DNA of 64,000 nucleotides from Bacillus australimaris (GCF_001307105.1 NZ_LGYN01000026.1:417813-481812), one strand, 5' to 3'. Positions 51,821 to 60,607 are shown, counted from the first letter of the stretch. The notes: generated by a model not told the origin, from the sequence alone. Numbers and translations are program-made.

Positions 51821-51881
51821 AAAAAAGACCCTTAGCCACCTGAAATACATCACAGTCCTGTACTTCAAATTGCCAAGAGCC
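51821..51881 (-). terminator. Terminator-like structure in the sulfate operon leader
   Basis: On the minus strand GGCTCTTGGC (51872-51881) pairs with GCTAAGGGTC (51827-51836), with an inner TGAAGTACA/TGTATTTCA helix, then TTTTTT. It lies about 40 bases after the promoter and 60 before the sbp start, so it can attenuate transcription. No known riboswitch core was recognised in the leader. Confidence 0.6.
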
Positions 51882-51923
51882 TTCGGTTGTCCGATCAGCT
51901 ATGTATGATTGATGTTAGTCTAT

Positions 51924-51952
51924 ATATTATTCAAACTATTCACAGGTGTCAA
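51924..51952 (-). promoter_or_regulatory. Promoter of the sulfate transporter operon
   Basis: On the minus strand TTGACA (51947-51952), 17 bases, TAATAT (51924-51929). A near-consensus sigmaA promoter with a leader of about 165 bases. Confidence 0.85.
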
Positions 51953-51974
51953 CTGTGTTTTTTCATTTAAACTA

Positions 51975-52009
51975 AAAAAGAAACGCCAACTTAAAGAGGC
52001 GCTTCTTTT
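51975..52009 (-). terminator. Terminator of ggt
   Basis: On the minus strand AGAAGCGCC, loop, GGCGTTTCTTTTTT; the stem has one wobble pair. Confidence 0.85.
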
Positions 52010-52022
52010 CCGGGAAATGGTC

Positions 52023-53774
52023 TTAATCGGCAGATAGCTTTAAATTGACACCAACAGCGGTTCCATTTCTTGAGGAGTCCGCTACGCCAGTAAATGTCCC
52101 TGCTTTTCGGTCAATGAGTAAAGCCTGCACGTTTCCTATATCAATAGGTGAACTGCCAAAACGGTGACCCATATCATTTAGCTTCGTTCTCACATCAAGG
52201 GGAACACCTACTTCGTAGCGATAAGAAGTTGTACTGTTTGTATAAATCCGTGGCTCTTCCACCGCATCTTGAAGCTCCATGTCATATTCAAGCAAATTCA
52301 GTATGGTTTGTGAAACAGAAGCAATGATGGTCGTTCCGCCAGGTGAGCCAACAGTCATAACCGGCTCGTTATCTTTGAAAATAATGGTTGGGGTCATACT
52401 GGATAATGGACGCTTATTCGGCTGGACTTCATTTGCTCCACCTGGCCTTGCGTCAAAATCTGTTAGTTCATTGTTTAAGAAAAATCCATATTCCGGGACG
52501 AGAATCCCTGTACCAAATAATTGTTCAATGGTTGTTGTGAATGACACGACATTTCCCCACTGATCGGCAACTGTAAAATGAGTGGTCTCACCAATGGTCT
52601 TATCTTCTGGCTGCGGGACAATAGGGGATGGATTTTTTTCATCCTCATACGCCCATGGATCTCCTTCTTTCGGATTCTTAATCATTTGATCTAATTGAAT
52701 AAGAGAGGCTCTTTCTGAAATGTAATCATCGTCTAATAGTCCTTTTAGTGGAACATCTACGAATTCGGGGTCACCGGCATATGCAGCACGGTCAGCATAG
52801 GAGAGATGCATCGTTTCAGCAAGCAGCTGATATTTTTCGAATGATTTGGGGTCATATTGAGATAGGTTAAAGTGATCTAGTATTTTGAGTATTTGCAGCA
52901 TAAACACACCGCCCGAGCTTGGTGGAGGCATACTTGCAAGCTGGTATCCTTTATAGTCTCCCCAGATAGGCTTGTCAGTCTGGACCTCATAATGACCAAT
53001 GTCATCAGTTGTCATCGTTCCGCCAAAATCTTGGACTGTATTTGCAAGTGCCTTTGCTACTTTTCCTTCATAAAATGCTTTGCTTCCTTTTTTCGCAATG
53101 AGCTTAAATGTTTTCGCAAGACCTGGCTGTACAAGCAGATCGCCTTCTTTGAGCGGTTGATCATCTGGAAGAAAGATTGGTCCTGCGGCCGTTTTTTTCA
53201 GTTTTTCTTGATGGTCATCAATGGCTTTTGCCAGAACAGAATCGATTTCAAATCCATCCTCTGCGAGCTGAATGGAAGGCTCAATCAATTCTTTCATCGA
53301 TCGGGTTCCCCACTTATCTAATGCTGCCTCGAGGCCTTTTACAGTCCCTGGAACTCCAACAGCATTACCGTGTGTGGATCGCTCAGCGAATGGGATGACT
53401 TTCCCATCATTCGTTAAAAACATGTCAGGTGTTGCGCCCTGTGGTGCTCGTTCTCTACTATTGATGATGGATGTTTCTTTTGTCTTCCCATCATAAACCA
53501 TCATAAATCCTCCGCCGCCAATTCCAGACATCATTGGCTCTGTGACATTCAATGCGTACTGGATAGCAACAGCAGCATCTACTGCGTTTCCACCTTTCTT
53601 CAATACATCCGCACCCACTTCTGATGCCAGCGGATGAGCAGTAGCCACCATGCCATCTTTCCCAACAGCTACTTTACTCCCATAAGATTCGTTCGCATTG
53701 ACTTGGCTGACAGGCAGAAAAAACGAGAAAACTAACAGACATATGGACAAAACAGTTAGAGAAATGCGTTTCAT
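52023..53774 (-). CDS. ggt: Gamma-glutamyltransferase, secreted
   Basis: A 583-residue precursor with a signal peptide (MKRISLTVLSICLLVFSFFLPVSQVNA). It self-cleaves before the Thr in GETTHFTVADQWGNVVSFT (near 402), giving a large and a small subunit; the Thr becomes the nucleophile. GGGGF, NSRERAP and PNKRPLSSMTPTI are conserved substrate-site motifs. It hydrolyses glutathione, gamma-glutamyl compounds and poly-gamma-glutamate outside the cell. A CodY-like match at 12 of 15 positions lies upstream but is not claimed. Confidence 0.95.
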   Translation of the reverse strand: MKRISLTVLSICLLVFSFFLPVSQVNANESYGSKVAVGKDGMVATAHPLASEVGADVLKKGGNAVDAAVAIQYALNVTEPMMSGIGGGGFMMVYDGKTKETSIINSRERAPQGATPDMFLTNDGKVIPFAERSTHGNAVGVPGTVKGLEAALDKWGTRSMKELIEPSIQLAEDGFEIDSVLAKAIDDHQEKLKKTAAGPIFLPDDQPLKEGDLLVQPGLAKTFKLIAKKGSKAFYEGKVAKALANTVQDFGGTMTTDDIGHYEVQTDKPIWGDYKGYQLASMPPPSSGGVFMLQILKILDHFNLSQYDPKSFEKYQLLAETMHLSYADRAAYAGDPEFVDVPLKGLLDDDYISERASLIQLDQMIKNPKEGDPWAYEDEKNPSPIVPQPEDKTIGETTHFTVADQWGNVVSFTTTIEQLFGTGILVPEYGFFLNNELTDFDARPGGANEVQPNKRPLSSMTPTIIFKDNEPVMTVGSPGGTTIIASVSQTILNLLEYDMELQDAVEEPRIYTNSTTSYRYEVGVPLDVRTKLNDMGHRFGSSPIDIGNVQALLIDRKAGTFTGVADSSRNGTAVGVNLKLSAD

Positions 53775-54002
53775 GAACAACACCCCTTCCATATTCTTAC
53801 TTTGACCTTACCGACTTCTTGACCAGAACACAATAGATTATTCAAAAATTTCTAAAATTTTCATCCTATCATCCTACATCATCCAAATTTAATGTTAATT
53901 TCCAAAACATATGACATATCTATTCATTAGGAATAAAGACACAATATTTCCAACTATTCGGCTTCAAGGGTATAATAAACACAGCAAAAAGGGGGAAAAA
54001 CG

Positions 54003-54461
54003 GTGAACAACAAAAGCAGATTATTTTGGGAAGACTATTGGAGAGAGACATCAGAACAAGCACCTGCTGATGCGTTTGTTTCGGCATGGGCATTCGGATC
54101 AGATCCAGATCATTTGCTTGATCTTGTAAAACAAGGAAAGAAAACAGCCACTTGTTCTGGACACTTGTTTTACGAAAAGGAACAGGAGCCGCTTCCAATG
54201 GCCGGACAATACGCGGTCATTTTGGACAGCCAGGAAGAGCCAAAAGCCATTATTGAAATTACCCAAGTAGATATCATGCCAATGAATGAAGTTCCAGAAT
54301 CATTTGCACAAGCAGAAGGTGAAGGCGACCTATCTTATGACTATTGGTACAGAGCTCATAAAGAATTTTTCACAGAAGCACTCCAATCATACGGTTTAGA
54401 TTTCAAAGAAGATATGCTTCTTGTTTGTGAACGATTTACGCTGATTCATTCAGCTTCTTAG
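54003..54461 (+). CDS. ASCH-domain protein
   Basis: A 152-residue protein with the ASCH fold: a helical start (WEDYWRETSEQAPADAFVSAWAFG), the conserved GKKTATCSGHLFYEKEQEPLPMAGQYAVILDSQEEPKAIIEIT, and DLSYDYWYRAHKEFF. ASCH proteins bind RNA or nucleosides, and some hydrolyse N4-acetylcytidine. The GTG start has GGGGG 7 bases upstream. Single gene, preceded by TATAAT at 53967-53972. Confidence 0.82.
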   Translation: MNNKSRLFWEDYWRETSEQAPADAFVSAWAFGSDPDHLLDLVKQGKKTATCSGHLFYEKEQEPLPMAGQYAVILDSQEEPKAIIEITQVDIMPMNEVPESFAQAEGEGDLSYDYWYRAHKEFFTEALQSYGLDFKEDMLLVCERFTLIHSAS

Positions 54462-54467
54462 CCTTTC

Positions 54468-54496
54468 AGCGGTGCCAAAGATGGACCGCTTTTTTC
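54468..54496 (+). terminator. Terminator of the ASCH gene
   Basis: AGCGGT, eleven-base loop, ACCGCT, followed by six T residues. Confidence 0.8.
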
Positions 54497-54667
54497 GTTT
54501 CTTTTCCCCTTTCCGAAAAAGGTGTGTTGAGATCACATCTTTAGGTCAGAATAAGATCAAATAGAAAAAGTGAAGAAATTTTCGACTACACCTGTTTTTT
54601 TTCGACAAAAGAATATATAATTATTTGATGTGTGCATTGTCTCATTTATACAATGGAGGGTTTTTAC

Positions 54668-55285
54668 ATGTTAAAAAGGAAAAAAGACAAGTTTTCCGTC
54701 TTGTTAACGGAAATTGCTAAAAATTTAGATGAAACTGCTGAGTATTTTGTTAGCTATAAAGTAACAAATCAAACCACTCTGAAAGAATTTTCTGACACAT
54801 TGAAGGAATATGAGACAAAAGGTGATAATCATGTTCATACCATGATTAAAGAGCTGAACAAAGCCTTTATTACACCGATTGAACGTGAAGACATTCTTCA
54901 ATTGACGAATAGCCTCGATGATGTTTTAGATGGAATTGAACATTTTTCAGCAACATTGGAAATTTATTCAATCACAAGCTCTGACGAACATATCGACAAA
55001 TTCAGCCACTACATCAGAGAGTGCGCGAAAGAAATTTTAATCACAATTGAATTACTGGCTGACAATCGCTTGAAAGATATTCATCCGCACGCAATCAAGA
55101 TTAAAGAGATTGAGCATAATTGTGACAATCTTCATCGTAAATCATTAAAGAACTTGTTTGGAAAAGAAACAGATCCAATTAAAGTGATTCAATACAAAGA
55201 AATTTACGAAACACTTGAAGAAATCGCTGATTCCTGTCAAAGTGTTGCCAACAATTTAGAAACAATCATTATGAAGAATGCGTAA
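54668..55285 (+). CDS. ykaA: PhoU-like (DUF47) protein YkaA
   Basis: A 205-residue helical protein starting MLKRKKDKFSVLLTEIAKNLDE, made of two antiparallel helix bundles with ExxxD metal patches (EIEHNCDNLHRKSLKNLFGKE). YkaA-type proteins lie upstream of Pit transporters and are thought to regulate them. The start at 54668 has GGAGGG 7 bases upstream. It is 15 bases from pit. Confidence 0.9.
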   Translation: MLKRKKDKFSVLLTEIAKNLDETAEYFVSYKVTNQTTLKEFSDTLKEYETKGDNHVHTMIKELNKAFITPIEREDILQLTNSLDDVLDGIEHFSATLEIYSITSSDEHIDKFSHYIRECAKEILITIELLADNRLKDIHPHAIKIKEIEHNCDNLHRKSLKNLFGKETDPIKVIQYKEIYETLEEIADSCQSVANNLETIIMKNA

Positions 55286-55300
55286 CGGGGTTAGTTAAAC

Positions 55301-56299
55301 ATGGACACATTACTCATCCTTACCATACTTATTGTCATTTGTGCACTTGCTTTTGATTTCATTAACGGGTTCCACGATACAGCAAATGCCATTGCAACTT
55401 CAGTTTCAACGAAGGCTTTAAAGCCTAGACATGCGATTATCATGGCAGCGTTCATGAACTTCTTAGGAGCAATGACATTTACAGGTGTGGCAAAATCCAT
55501 CACAAAAGACATCGCAGATCCTTTTACACTTCAAAACGGTTCTGTTGTCATCTTGGCTGCTTTAATTGCCGCCATCACGTGGAACTTGCTTACTTGGTAT
55601 TACGGGATTCCGAGTAGTTCTTCACATGCACTCATCGGATCTATTGCAGGAGCGGTTATTGCCTCTGCTGGTTTTGGCGCTTTAAACTATTCGGGATTCA
55701 TTAAAATCATTCAAGCACTTTTGCTTTCACCTATCCTAGCTTTCGTATTGGGATATATCGTGTACACCATTATCAAATTGCTTTTCAGAAACAATAATCT
55801 CGCAAAAACAAATAAACAATTCCGACGTGTTCAAATTTTAACGGCTGCGTTGCAATCGTATACCCATGGAACAAACGATGCGCAAAAAGCGATGGGAATT
55901 ATTACGATGGCTTTAATTGCAGGTAATTTGCATACAACAGACGACATTCCTTTCTGGGTACAATTCTCTTGTGCACTTGCAATGGGACTAGGTACTTCTA
56001 TTGGCGGCTGGAAGATTATCAAAACAGTCGGCGGTAAAATTATGAAAATTCGTCCAGTAAACGGAGTATCTGCCGACTTAACGGGTGCAGCTATTATCTT
56101 CGGTGCAACATTTATTCACTTACCTGTTAGTACCACTCACGTGATCTCATCTTCTATTCTAGGTGTAGGTTCTGCACACAGAGTGAAAGGTGTAAACTGG
56201 GGTACGGCAAAACGTATGCTTGTCACTTGGGTGATCACATTACCGATTTCGGGAACACTAGGAGCTCTTATATACTTTGTGTTAAACGCGATCCTCTAA
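55301..56299 (+). CDS. pit: Low-affinity inorganic phosphate transporter Pit
   Basis: A 332-residue membrane protein of the PiT family, about ten helices. The duplicated signature is visible: DFINGFHDTANAIATSVSTKAL (near 22-43) and QSYTHGTNDAQKAMGIITMALI (near 185-205), with SSHALIGS and TTHVISSSILGVG. It imports phosphate with metal and protons or sodium. Operon partner ykaA. Confidence 0.94.
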   Translation: MDTLLILTILIVICALAFDFINGFHDTANAIATSVSTKALKPRHAIIMAAFMNFLGAMTFTGVAKSITKDIADPFTLQNGSVVILAALIAAITWNLLTWYYGIPSSSSHALIGSIAGAVIASAGFGALNYSGFIKIIQALLLSPILAFVLGYIVYTIIKLLFRNNNLAKTNKQFRRVQILTAALQSYTHGTNDAQKAMGIITMALIAGNLHTTDDIPFWVQFSCALAMGLGTSIGGWKIIKTVGGKIMKIRPVNGVSADLTGAAIIFGATFIHLPVSTTHVISSSILGVGSAHRVKGVNWGTAKRMLVTWVITLPISGTLGALIYFVLNAIL

Positions 56300-56304
56300 T
56301 ATCA

Positions 56305-56330
56305 AAGACCTGTCTGACAGGTCTTTTTTT
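56305..56330 (+). terminator. Terminator of ykaA-pit
   Basis: AAGACCTG, loop TCTGA-like, CAGGTCTT followed by seven T residues. Confidence 0.88.
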
Positions 56331-56445
56331 ATTTGTCTGCCGATTTAAACTCATTTTTCTTAAAGTCCATTTTTTCATGAAGCAGGGTTTCCAATCATAT
56401 CCATAGAAATAAACAAGTATTCATCTGTCTATAGGAGAGAAGAAC

Positions 56446-57216
56446 ATGCTATTATTTTTTCAATTGACCGTATGGTTATTGCTAGGTGCTCTTGCTGTGT
56501 ATGTATTTGCGGTATGGCGCTTTGAACAAAAAGTAAAAGAAAAGATGTTTGCCATTCGTAAAACGTGGTATTGGATTTATGTAGCTGGTGCTGTTGTGTA
56601 CTGGACAAATGACCCTTCTTCGATCTTCACCGATTGGATGCATTACTTGATCATTGCCGTTTTTTTCGCATTGACCGATGCTTTCATTTTTCTCAGCTCT
56701 TATATTAAAAAACTCGGAAATCATGAACTGGAAACCGACACCCATCAACTCCTTGAACAAAATAACGATCTACTTCATTCTTACCTCAATAAACTAAAAA
56801 CGTACCAATACCTATTGAAAAACGAACCGATCCATGTATATTATGGAAGTATAGAGGCATATATAGAGGGCATTGAGCGGCTGATCTATTCTTTTGCCGA
56901 CAAGATGAATATTCAAGCGGTACTATGTCCATATGATACGCAGGAACAAAAAGATGACTTGCTGCGGACACTTGACCAGCGAGCTCTTATTCAGGCAAAG
57001 CTTGACAGGCAGGAAGTATATTATGATGATTTCGGTCATCTGGTGCTCATCCCGTTTTCTGTAGCAGATGCTCATTTTGTCATTAAGCTCACCTCTGATG
57101 AGATTGTCACAGAGTTTGACTACTTATTAATGACATCACTTACAACAATTTATGATCTAATCTTGCCTGACGAAGAGGAAGGTGATGAAGATGGACCACG
57201 CACTTCAAGGGGATAA
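56446..57216 (+). CDS. spoIISA: SpoIISA membrane toxin
   Basis: A 256-residue toxin with three N-terminal membrane helices (about 3-22, 38-55, 63-86) and a cytoplasmic GAF-like domain (about 100-245). SpoIISA forms pores or disrupts the membrane and is neutralised by SpoIISB. It occupies the B. subtilis position next to pit. The start has AGGAGAG 7 bases upstream. It ends inside the antitoxin gene (26-base overlap). Confidence 0.93.
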   Translation: MLLFFQLTVWLLLGALAVYVFAVWRFEQKVKEKMFAIRKTWYWIYVAGAVVYWTNDPSSIFTDWMHYLIIAVFFALTDAFIFLSSYIKKLGNHELETDTHQLLEQNNDLLHSYLNKLKTYQYLLKNEPIHVYYGSIEAYIEGIERLIYSFADKMNIQAVLCPYDTQEQKDDLLRTLDQRALIQAKLDRQEVYYDDFGHLVLIPFSVADAHFVIKLTSDEIVTEFDYLLMTSLTTIYDLILPDEEEGDEDGPRTSRG

Positions 57217-57361
57217 TAACAATCGCAAGAAAAACCCTTTTAAAATTTTAAAGAAGAAACGCCATATCAGTATGGCCGATTACAAAGTAAGTCCCCATAC
57301 AGAGCGAATTTTTAAAAAGAATGAACAGTTTCTGGATGAGTATAAAAATAAAAAGGCTTGA
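57191..57361 (+). CDS. spoIISB: SpoIISB antitoxin
   Basis: A 56-residue basic protein: MDHALQGDNNNRKK, then NPFKILKKKRHISMADYKVSPHTERIFKKNEQFLDEYKNKKA. This matches B. subtilis SpoIISB in length and in the PFKILKK and VSPHTxRIFKxNE motifs, by which it wraps the SpoIISA cytoplasmic domain. ATG 57191 (AAGG 8 bases upstream) is preferred to one two codons earlier. Confidence 0.92.
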   Translation: MDHALQGDNNNRKKNPFKILKKKRHISMADYKVSPHTERIFKKNEQFLDEYKNKKA

Positions 57362-57377
57362 TCACACTAAAGGATAA

Positions 57378-57403
57378 AGGACGCGGAACGAAACCCGCGT
57401 CCT
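57378..57403 (+). terminator. Hairpin between spoIISB and spoIISC
   Basis: AGGACGCGG, loop, CCCGCGTCCT, a GC-rich stem followed by a weak T tract. It would limit read-through from spoIISAB into spoIISC. Confidence 0.7.
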
Positions 57404-57466
57404 GATTCCATTTTCACAAAAACTTGCATACAATAAACGATACGCTGCAACGATTGAGGTGCCAAA

Positions 57467-57598
57467 ATGAAAAAGAAAATCAAACAACTAAGATATGTTC
57501 AATTTGCCGAATATCAACCATCCCCATATACTCGTCGATTAATTGAAAAAAGTGAAACAGTCATCCAATCATACAAACAGAAACATTCACTTATTTAA
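57467..57598 (+). CDS. spoIISC: SpoIISC-type second antitoxin
   Basis: A 43-residue protein MKKKIKQLRYVQFAEYQPSP followed by YTRRLIEKSETVIQSYKQKHSLI. The segment QPSPYTRRLIEKSE parallels VSPHTERIFKKNE of SpoIISB, so it is a shortened relative. B. subtilis has a third gene, spoIISC, whose product can also counter SpoIISA. GAGGTG lies 5-7 bases from the ATG. Its end overlaps the convergent amidase gene by 12 bases. The function is inferred from homology with SpoIISB. Confidence 0.78.
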   Translation: MKKKIKQLRYVQFAEYQPSPYTRRLIEKSETVIQSYKQKHSLI

Positions 57599-58486
57599 CA
57601 GTTCAAGCAGCTTTTCCTTCGTTTTAGGGCCGTATACCCCATCACTTGTCAGTCCGTTCACCAGCTGAAAACGTGCCACGGCATTCGCCGTTTTTTCCCC
57701 GTAAACTCCATCGATCCCTTTATCTGCAGCTGTTTTATCAGGATAGAAATAAACAGCAGCAAGCGCTTTTTGAACTTGGCGTACGTGCTCTCCCTTTGTC
57801 AGAGGAGACGTCACCTTTAAAACCCCATCTGGAAGCTCATACATTATTTTTCCATCGTTCTGATAAATTTTGAGAACCTGTCCAATTTGAATCTTGTTCG
57901 GGTCGCTAATGTTATTCCACTTTTGTAATTCTTGAACTGTGACGCCATGAGCTTTGGCAATACTTGTTAACGTATCCCCGCTTTTGACGACATACGTCAT
58001 GACCGTCTCCGGATCTCCTGCCGTTTCAATTCCTTTTTTAAATTCATCCCATGTGGCAAGAAGCAGGCGTGGACATGCTTTTCCAGACCAATGCTGATGT
58101 GTGACCACATTTGCAAGTGGAATGTTATGTTCTTTTAAAAGCTTTTGGATCAACCATTGTGCATGTTTGATCGCTTGCTGAAAGTTCCCATCTTCATTCT
58201 CACAAATTTCAATTCCGATCGACTTTCGATTACCATTGCCTTGTCCATCCCCTGCATGCCAGCCATTTTCATTTAGCGGCAGATGCTGAAAGATTTCATG
58301 ATCATCCACTGTAAAGTGCCAGCTTACCTCTGTCGTTGGGCGTTTCACATATGCCGCATGACTTTTCGCATCCGCTCCCTTTGACGTGTTTGCTGTGTTA
58401 TGCACTGTCACATATAACGGTGTCATCGCATATCCTGGACGGTTCCCATTTCCAACTGGAATAAAATCTTGATAAATTTCTACCAT
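57587..58486 (-). CDS. xlyA: N-acetylmuramoyl-L-alanine amidase, XlyA-like
   Basis: A 299-residue endolysin-like enzyme. The amidase_2 domain (about 1-150) has zinc ligands in YVTVHNTANTS, VTHQHWSGKACPR, with Glu in IGIEICENEDG. A LysM domain (about 165-210; YVVKSGDTLTSIAKAHGVTVQELQKWN) and a PG_binding_1 repeat (about 225-297) bind murein. No signal peptide, as in phage lysins that need a holin. B. subtilis XlyA is the last gene of prophage PBSX; here no holin gene adjoins. ATG 58486 has GGGAG 8 bases upstream. Confidence 0.9.
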   Translation of the reverse strand: MVEIYQDFIPVGNGNRPGYAMTPLYVTVHNTANTSKGADAKSHAAYVKRPTTEVSWHFTVDDHEIFQHLPLNENGWHAGDGQGNGNRKSIGIEICENEDGNFQQAIKHAQWLIQKLLKEHNIPLANVVTHQHWSGKACPRLLLATWDEFKKGIETAGDPETVMTYVVKSGDTLTSIAKAHGVTVQELQKWNNISDPNKIQIGQVLKIYQNDGKIMYELPDGVLKVTSPLTKGEHVRQVQKALAAVYFYPDKTAADKGIDGVYGEKTANAVARFQLVNGLTSDGVYGPKTKEKLLELLNK

Positions 58487-58787
58487 GTTATGCACTCCCT
58501 TTTACTAAATTGAATTGTCATCAATCAGTGGCATTCGTAAGACAAGATTTGTTTGTTTTAGCCATAAAACTATGGTAAAATTTGAATAATCCACTCTTTT
58601 TAGTAGTGGAAAAGGTAAAAATGAAGAAAAAAACAGGAATTAATCCCATTTTTTCTTGATTTTATGTTAAAATTGTTAAAAATAAGCCGATATTAAAAGT
58701 AAGCAGTAGCTTACTTAGCTATTTAGTCCTATATGGACTTTTCTTTTACGTCAAAAATAGAACATACGTTTGTATGGAGGTTTTTAA
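58487..58787 (+). other. Intergenic region between xlyA and xkdA
   Basis: About 300 bases, AT-rich. It should hold the divergent promoters of the two genes. A perfect inverted repeat GTAAGC/GCTTAC (58699-58714, GTAAGCAGTAGCTTAC) lies upstream of xkdA and might be an operator. In B. subtilis the rest of PBSX separates these two genes; no phage gene or obvious att site is visible here. Confidence 0.5.
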
Positions 58788-59336
58788 ATGACTGGTTTTT
58801 TAACCCATTTAGAAGAAGAGATTAAACGGTTATATGCACAATTACAAATAAGCGGTCCTGCTTATAGAGAGATGCAAAGGATCGCTTCTGAATTTCATGT
58901 ATGGGTCCACTACGAGGATACTGGCAGCATGATGATCAAGCATCAAGGTCTTTACAGTATTATTTTAAACAGATCTCTATCGCCAGAAGAACAATGGCAG
59001 GATTTTGCCCACGAGCTTTGTCATGTGCTGAAGCATACAGGCAATCATTTCAAGATGCACAAGCTATTTCGAGAACTGCAGGAGTTTCAGGCAAAACAAT
59101 TCATGTATCACTTTTGTGTACCGACCTTTATGCTGATGAAAATGAAGCTTCCTAACCTTCGGCAGCAAGCCATTTTGTATATTGCCCAAACGTTTCACGT
59201 TACCTTGGCTTTTGCAGAAAAACGGCTTGCCTTATTCGAACAGCGGAAAGCAGGTATTCGCTTCCAGCAAGAATTTACTTCTTATTTAATGAAAGCGGAA
59301 AAGGTTGCGGAAAAAGAAGCCGTTTATCAAACGTAA
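58788..59336 (+). CDS. xkdA: XkdA-like ImmA/IrrE metallopeptidase
   Basis: A 182-residue protein with the zinc-peptidase motif FAHELCHVLKH (HExxH, near residues 74-84) and a downstream helix with QAKQFMYHFCVPTFML, typical of ImmA/IrrE peptidases that cleave phage-type repressors. It starts MTGFLTHLEEEIKRL, like B. subtilis XkdA, the first gene of PBSX. No Xre-type repressor gene is adjacent, so its target must be elsewhere or lost. Ribosome binding site GGAGG. Confidence 0.85.
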   Translation: MTGFLTHLEEEIKRLYAQLQISGPAYREMQRIASEFHVWVHYEDTGSMMIKHQGLYSIILNRSLSPEEQWQDFAHELCHVLKHTGNHFKMHKLFRELQEFQAKQFMYHFCVPTFMLMKMKLPNLRQQAILYIAQTFHVTLAFAEKRLALFEQRKAGIRFQQEFTSYLMKAEKVAEKEAVYQT

Positions 59337-59362
59337 GCCTCTGCACATAAGACGAAAAAAGT

Positions 59363-59986
59363 TTATTCATAAAGGTTTAATACTTGCTTGAGTACATTTG
59401 TGTACCGATAAAATTGCTCATTTTGTGTATCACGGCGATAACGCCGTCTGAAGTCTTGAAAGAATGCTCTTCTTTGCGCTTGACTGATTTCAAGCTGTAC
59501 ACTTTTTCCTGTCAGACATTGATTATTAATATTGTGAGGATGTGTTCCAGAAAAGCGATCAGATTCAGATAAAAGCAATGCTTGGAAGCCATTAAGTGTT
59601 AAACGTTTCACTGTTTCTGCCGCTTTTTCTCTGTCTGTCCCCCCCACTAATGTTTGAAGCACCTCGGTTTCCTCGTAGCCATGGAGCGCAAACGTATAAT
59701 GATGGGTATGCACTAGGGAAATGCAAATCGGCTCATCGAAACGTGTGCTTGTAATGTGAAGCACATGATTGCCTTTCACTTTAAGGCCTTCAAATAAATA
59801 CATAGATTCATCACTTGCGATTTCATGAATGAGCTCACTCACGCCAGGTTCAATTCCTCCGGCATGAGGAGACAAAACCAAAAGCTGGTCACCTTTTCGC
59901 TCATGGAGAATTTGATAGTCGATTCCTTCTCTTTCATGAGCGGAAAGCTCTTCATAATTTTGATACGTATCAATGATTTGCTTCAT
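59363..59986 (-). CDS. yjqB: YjqB-like poly-gamma-glutamate hydrolase family protein
   Basis: A 207-residue protein of the PGA-depolymerase family (DUF867), with LSPHAGGIEPGVSELI (zinc-binding His near 40, Glu), ISLVHTHHYTFALHGYEE (His) and NINNQCLTGKSVQLEIS. Phage members degrade poly-gamma-glutamate capsules. In B. subtilis yjqB adjoins the left end of PBSX. No signal peptide. The ribosome binding site is GGGGAAG. Convergent with xkdA, with no terminator seen between. Confidence 0.85.
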   Translation of the reverse strand: MKQIIDTYQNYEELSAHEREGIDYQILHERKGDQLLVLSPHAGGIEPGVSELIHEIASDESMYLFEGLKVKGNHVLHITSTRFDEPICISLVHTHHYTFALHGYEETEVLQTLVGGTDREKAAETVKRLTLNGFQALLLSESDRFSGTHPHNINNQCLTGKSVQLEISQAQRRAFFQDFRRRYRRDTQNEQFYRYTNVLKQVLNLYE

Positions 59987-60228
59987 TCCATCTTCCCCAT
60001 TTCTCTATATGAGCATAAGTCTACTGATCCCAAATTCTTTTGTAAAGGGGTTCAAATGATCTATCTACATGAAAACATCCTTAAATTTTCCTTATCTTTA
60101 CGGCTATCTGTTGTATTTTGAGAAAAAATGACCGATAATTGAAATGAATAGAACTTTTGGACTATATGAATCTTTTTGCATTTTCTCTCATAAATTAGAA
60201 ATATTGTGGTCTACATCTGGAGGAATTC

Positions 60229-60600
60229 ATGTTAAAAAAGAAAGTCGCCATCACCCTTATCATCTTATTCCTTAGCTTCGCTTGCATCATTTATTGGAAA
60301 TGTTTTTCTCTGCAAGGCGTATCTCATGGAACATTCATCCGCTCGATGACATCACCTGACGGAACATATATCATCAACACCTATCGGCATAGCGGAGGCA
60401 AACTAAAGAAGAACGCAGTCAGAGCAGAAATTGAAAACAAACTGACCCACAAAAAGAAAACGATTTACTGGAAATACCCTGATAAAGACCCCCTCATCAA
60501 ATGGAAAAATGGACAGCTTGTACAAATTGGCCATGAGTTTTTAAATGTGGTAAAGGGAGAAACATACGATTATCGCTTTGATCAGAACAAAAGAAAATAG
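60229..60600 (+). CDS. DUF5412-like membrane-anchored protein
   Basis: A 123-residue protein with one N-terminal membrane anchor (VAITLIILFLSFACIIYW, about 5-24) and an exported domain with SPDGTYIINTYRHSGG, NKLTHKKKTIYWKYPDKDPLIKWKNG and GETYDYRFD, the pattern of DUF5412 proteins. Function unknown. GGAGG is 5 bases from the ATG. Single gene; nothing else is seen in the 242 bases upstream. Confidence 0.72.
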   Translation: MLKKKVAITLIILFLSFACIIYWKCFSLQGVSHGTFIRSMTSPDGTYIINTYRHSGGKLKKNAVRAEIENKLTHKKKTIYWKYPDKDPLIKWKNGQLVQIGHEFLNVVKGETYDYRFDQNKRK

Positions 60601-60607
60601 CGTATCA

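Noticed and set aside
53840..53870. CodY or ComA site upstream of ggt
   Set aside because: CodY-like match 12 of 15 in an A/T run; no ComA box was found.
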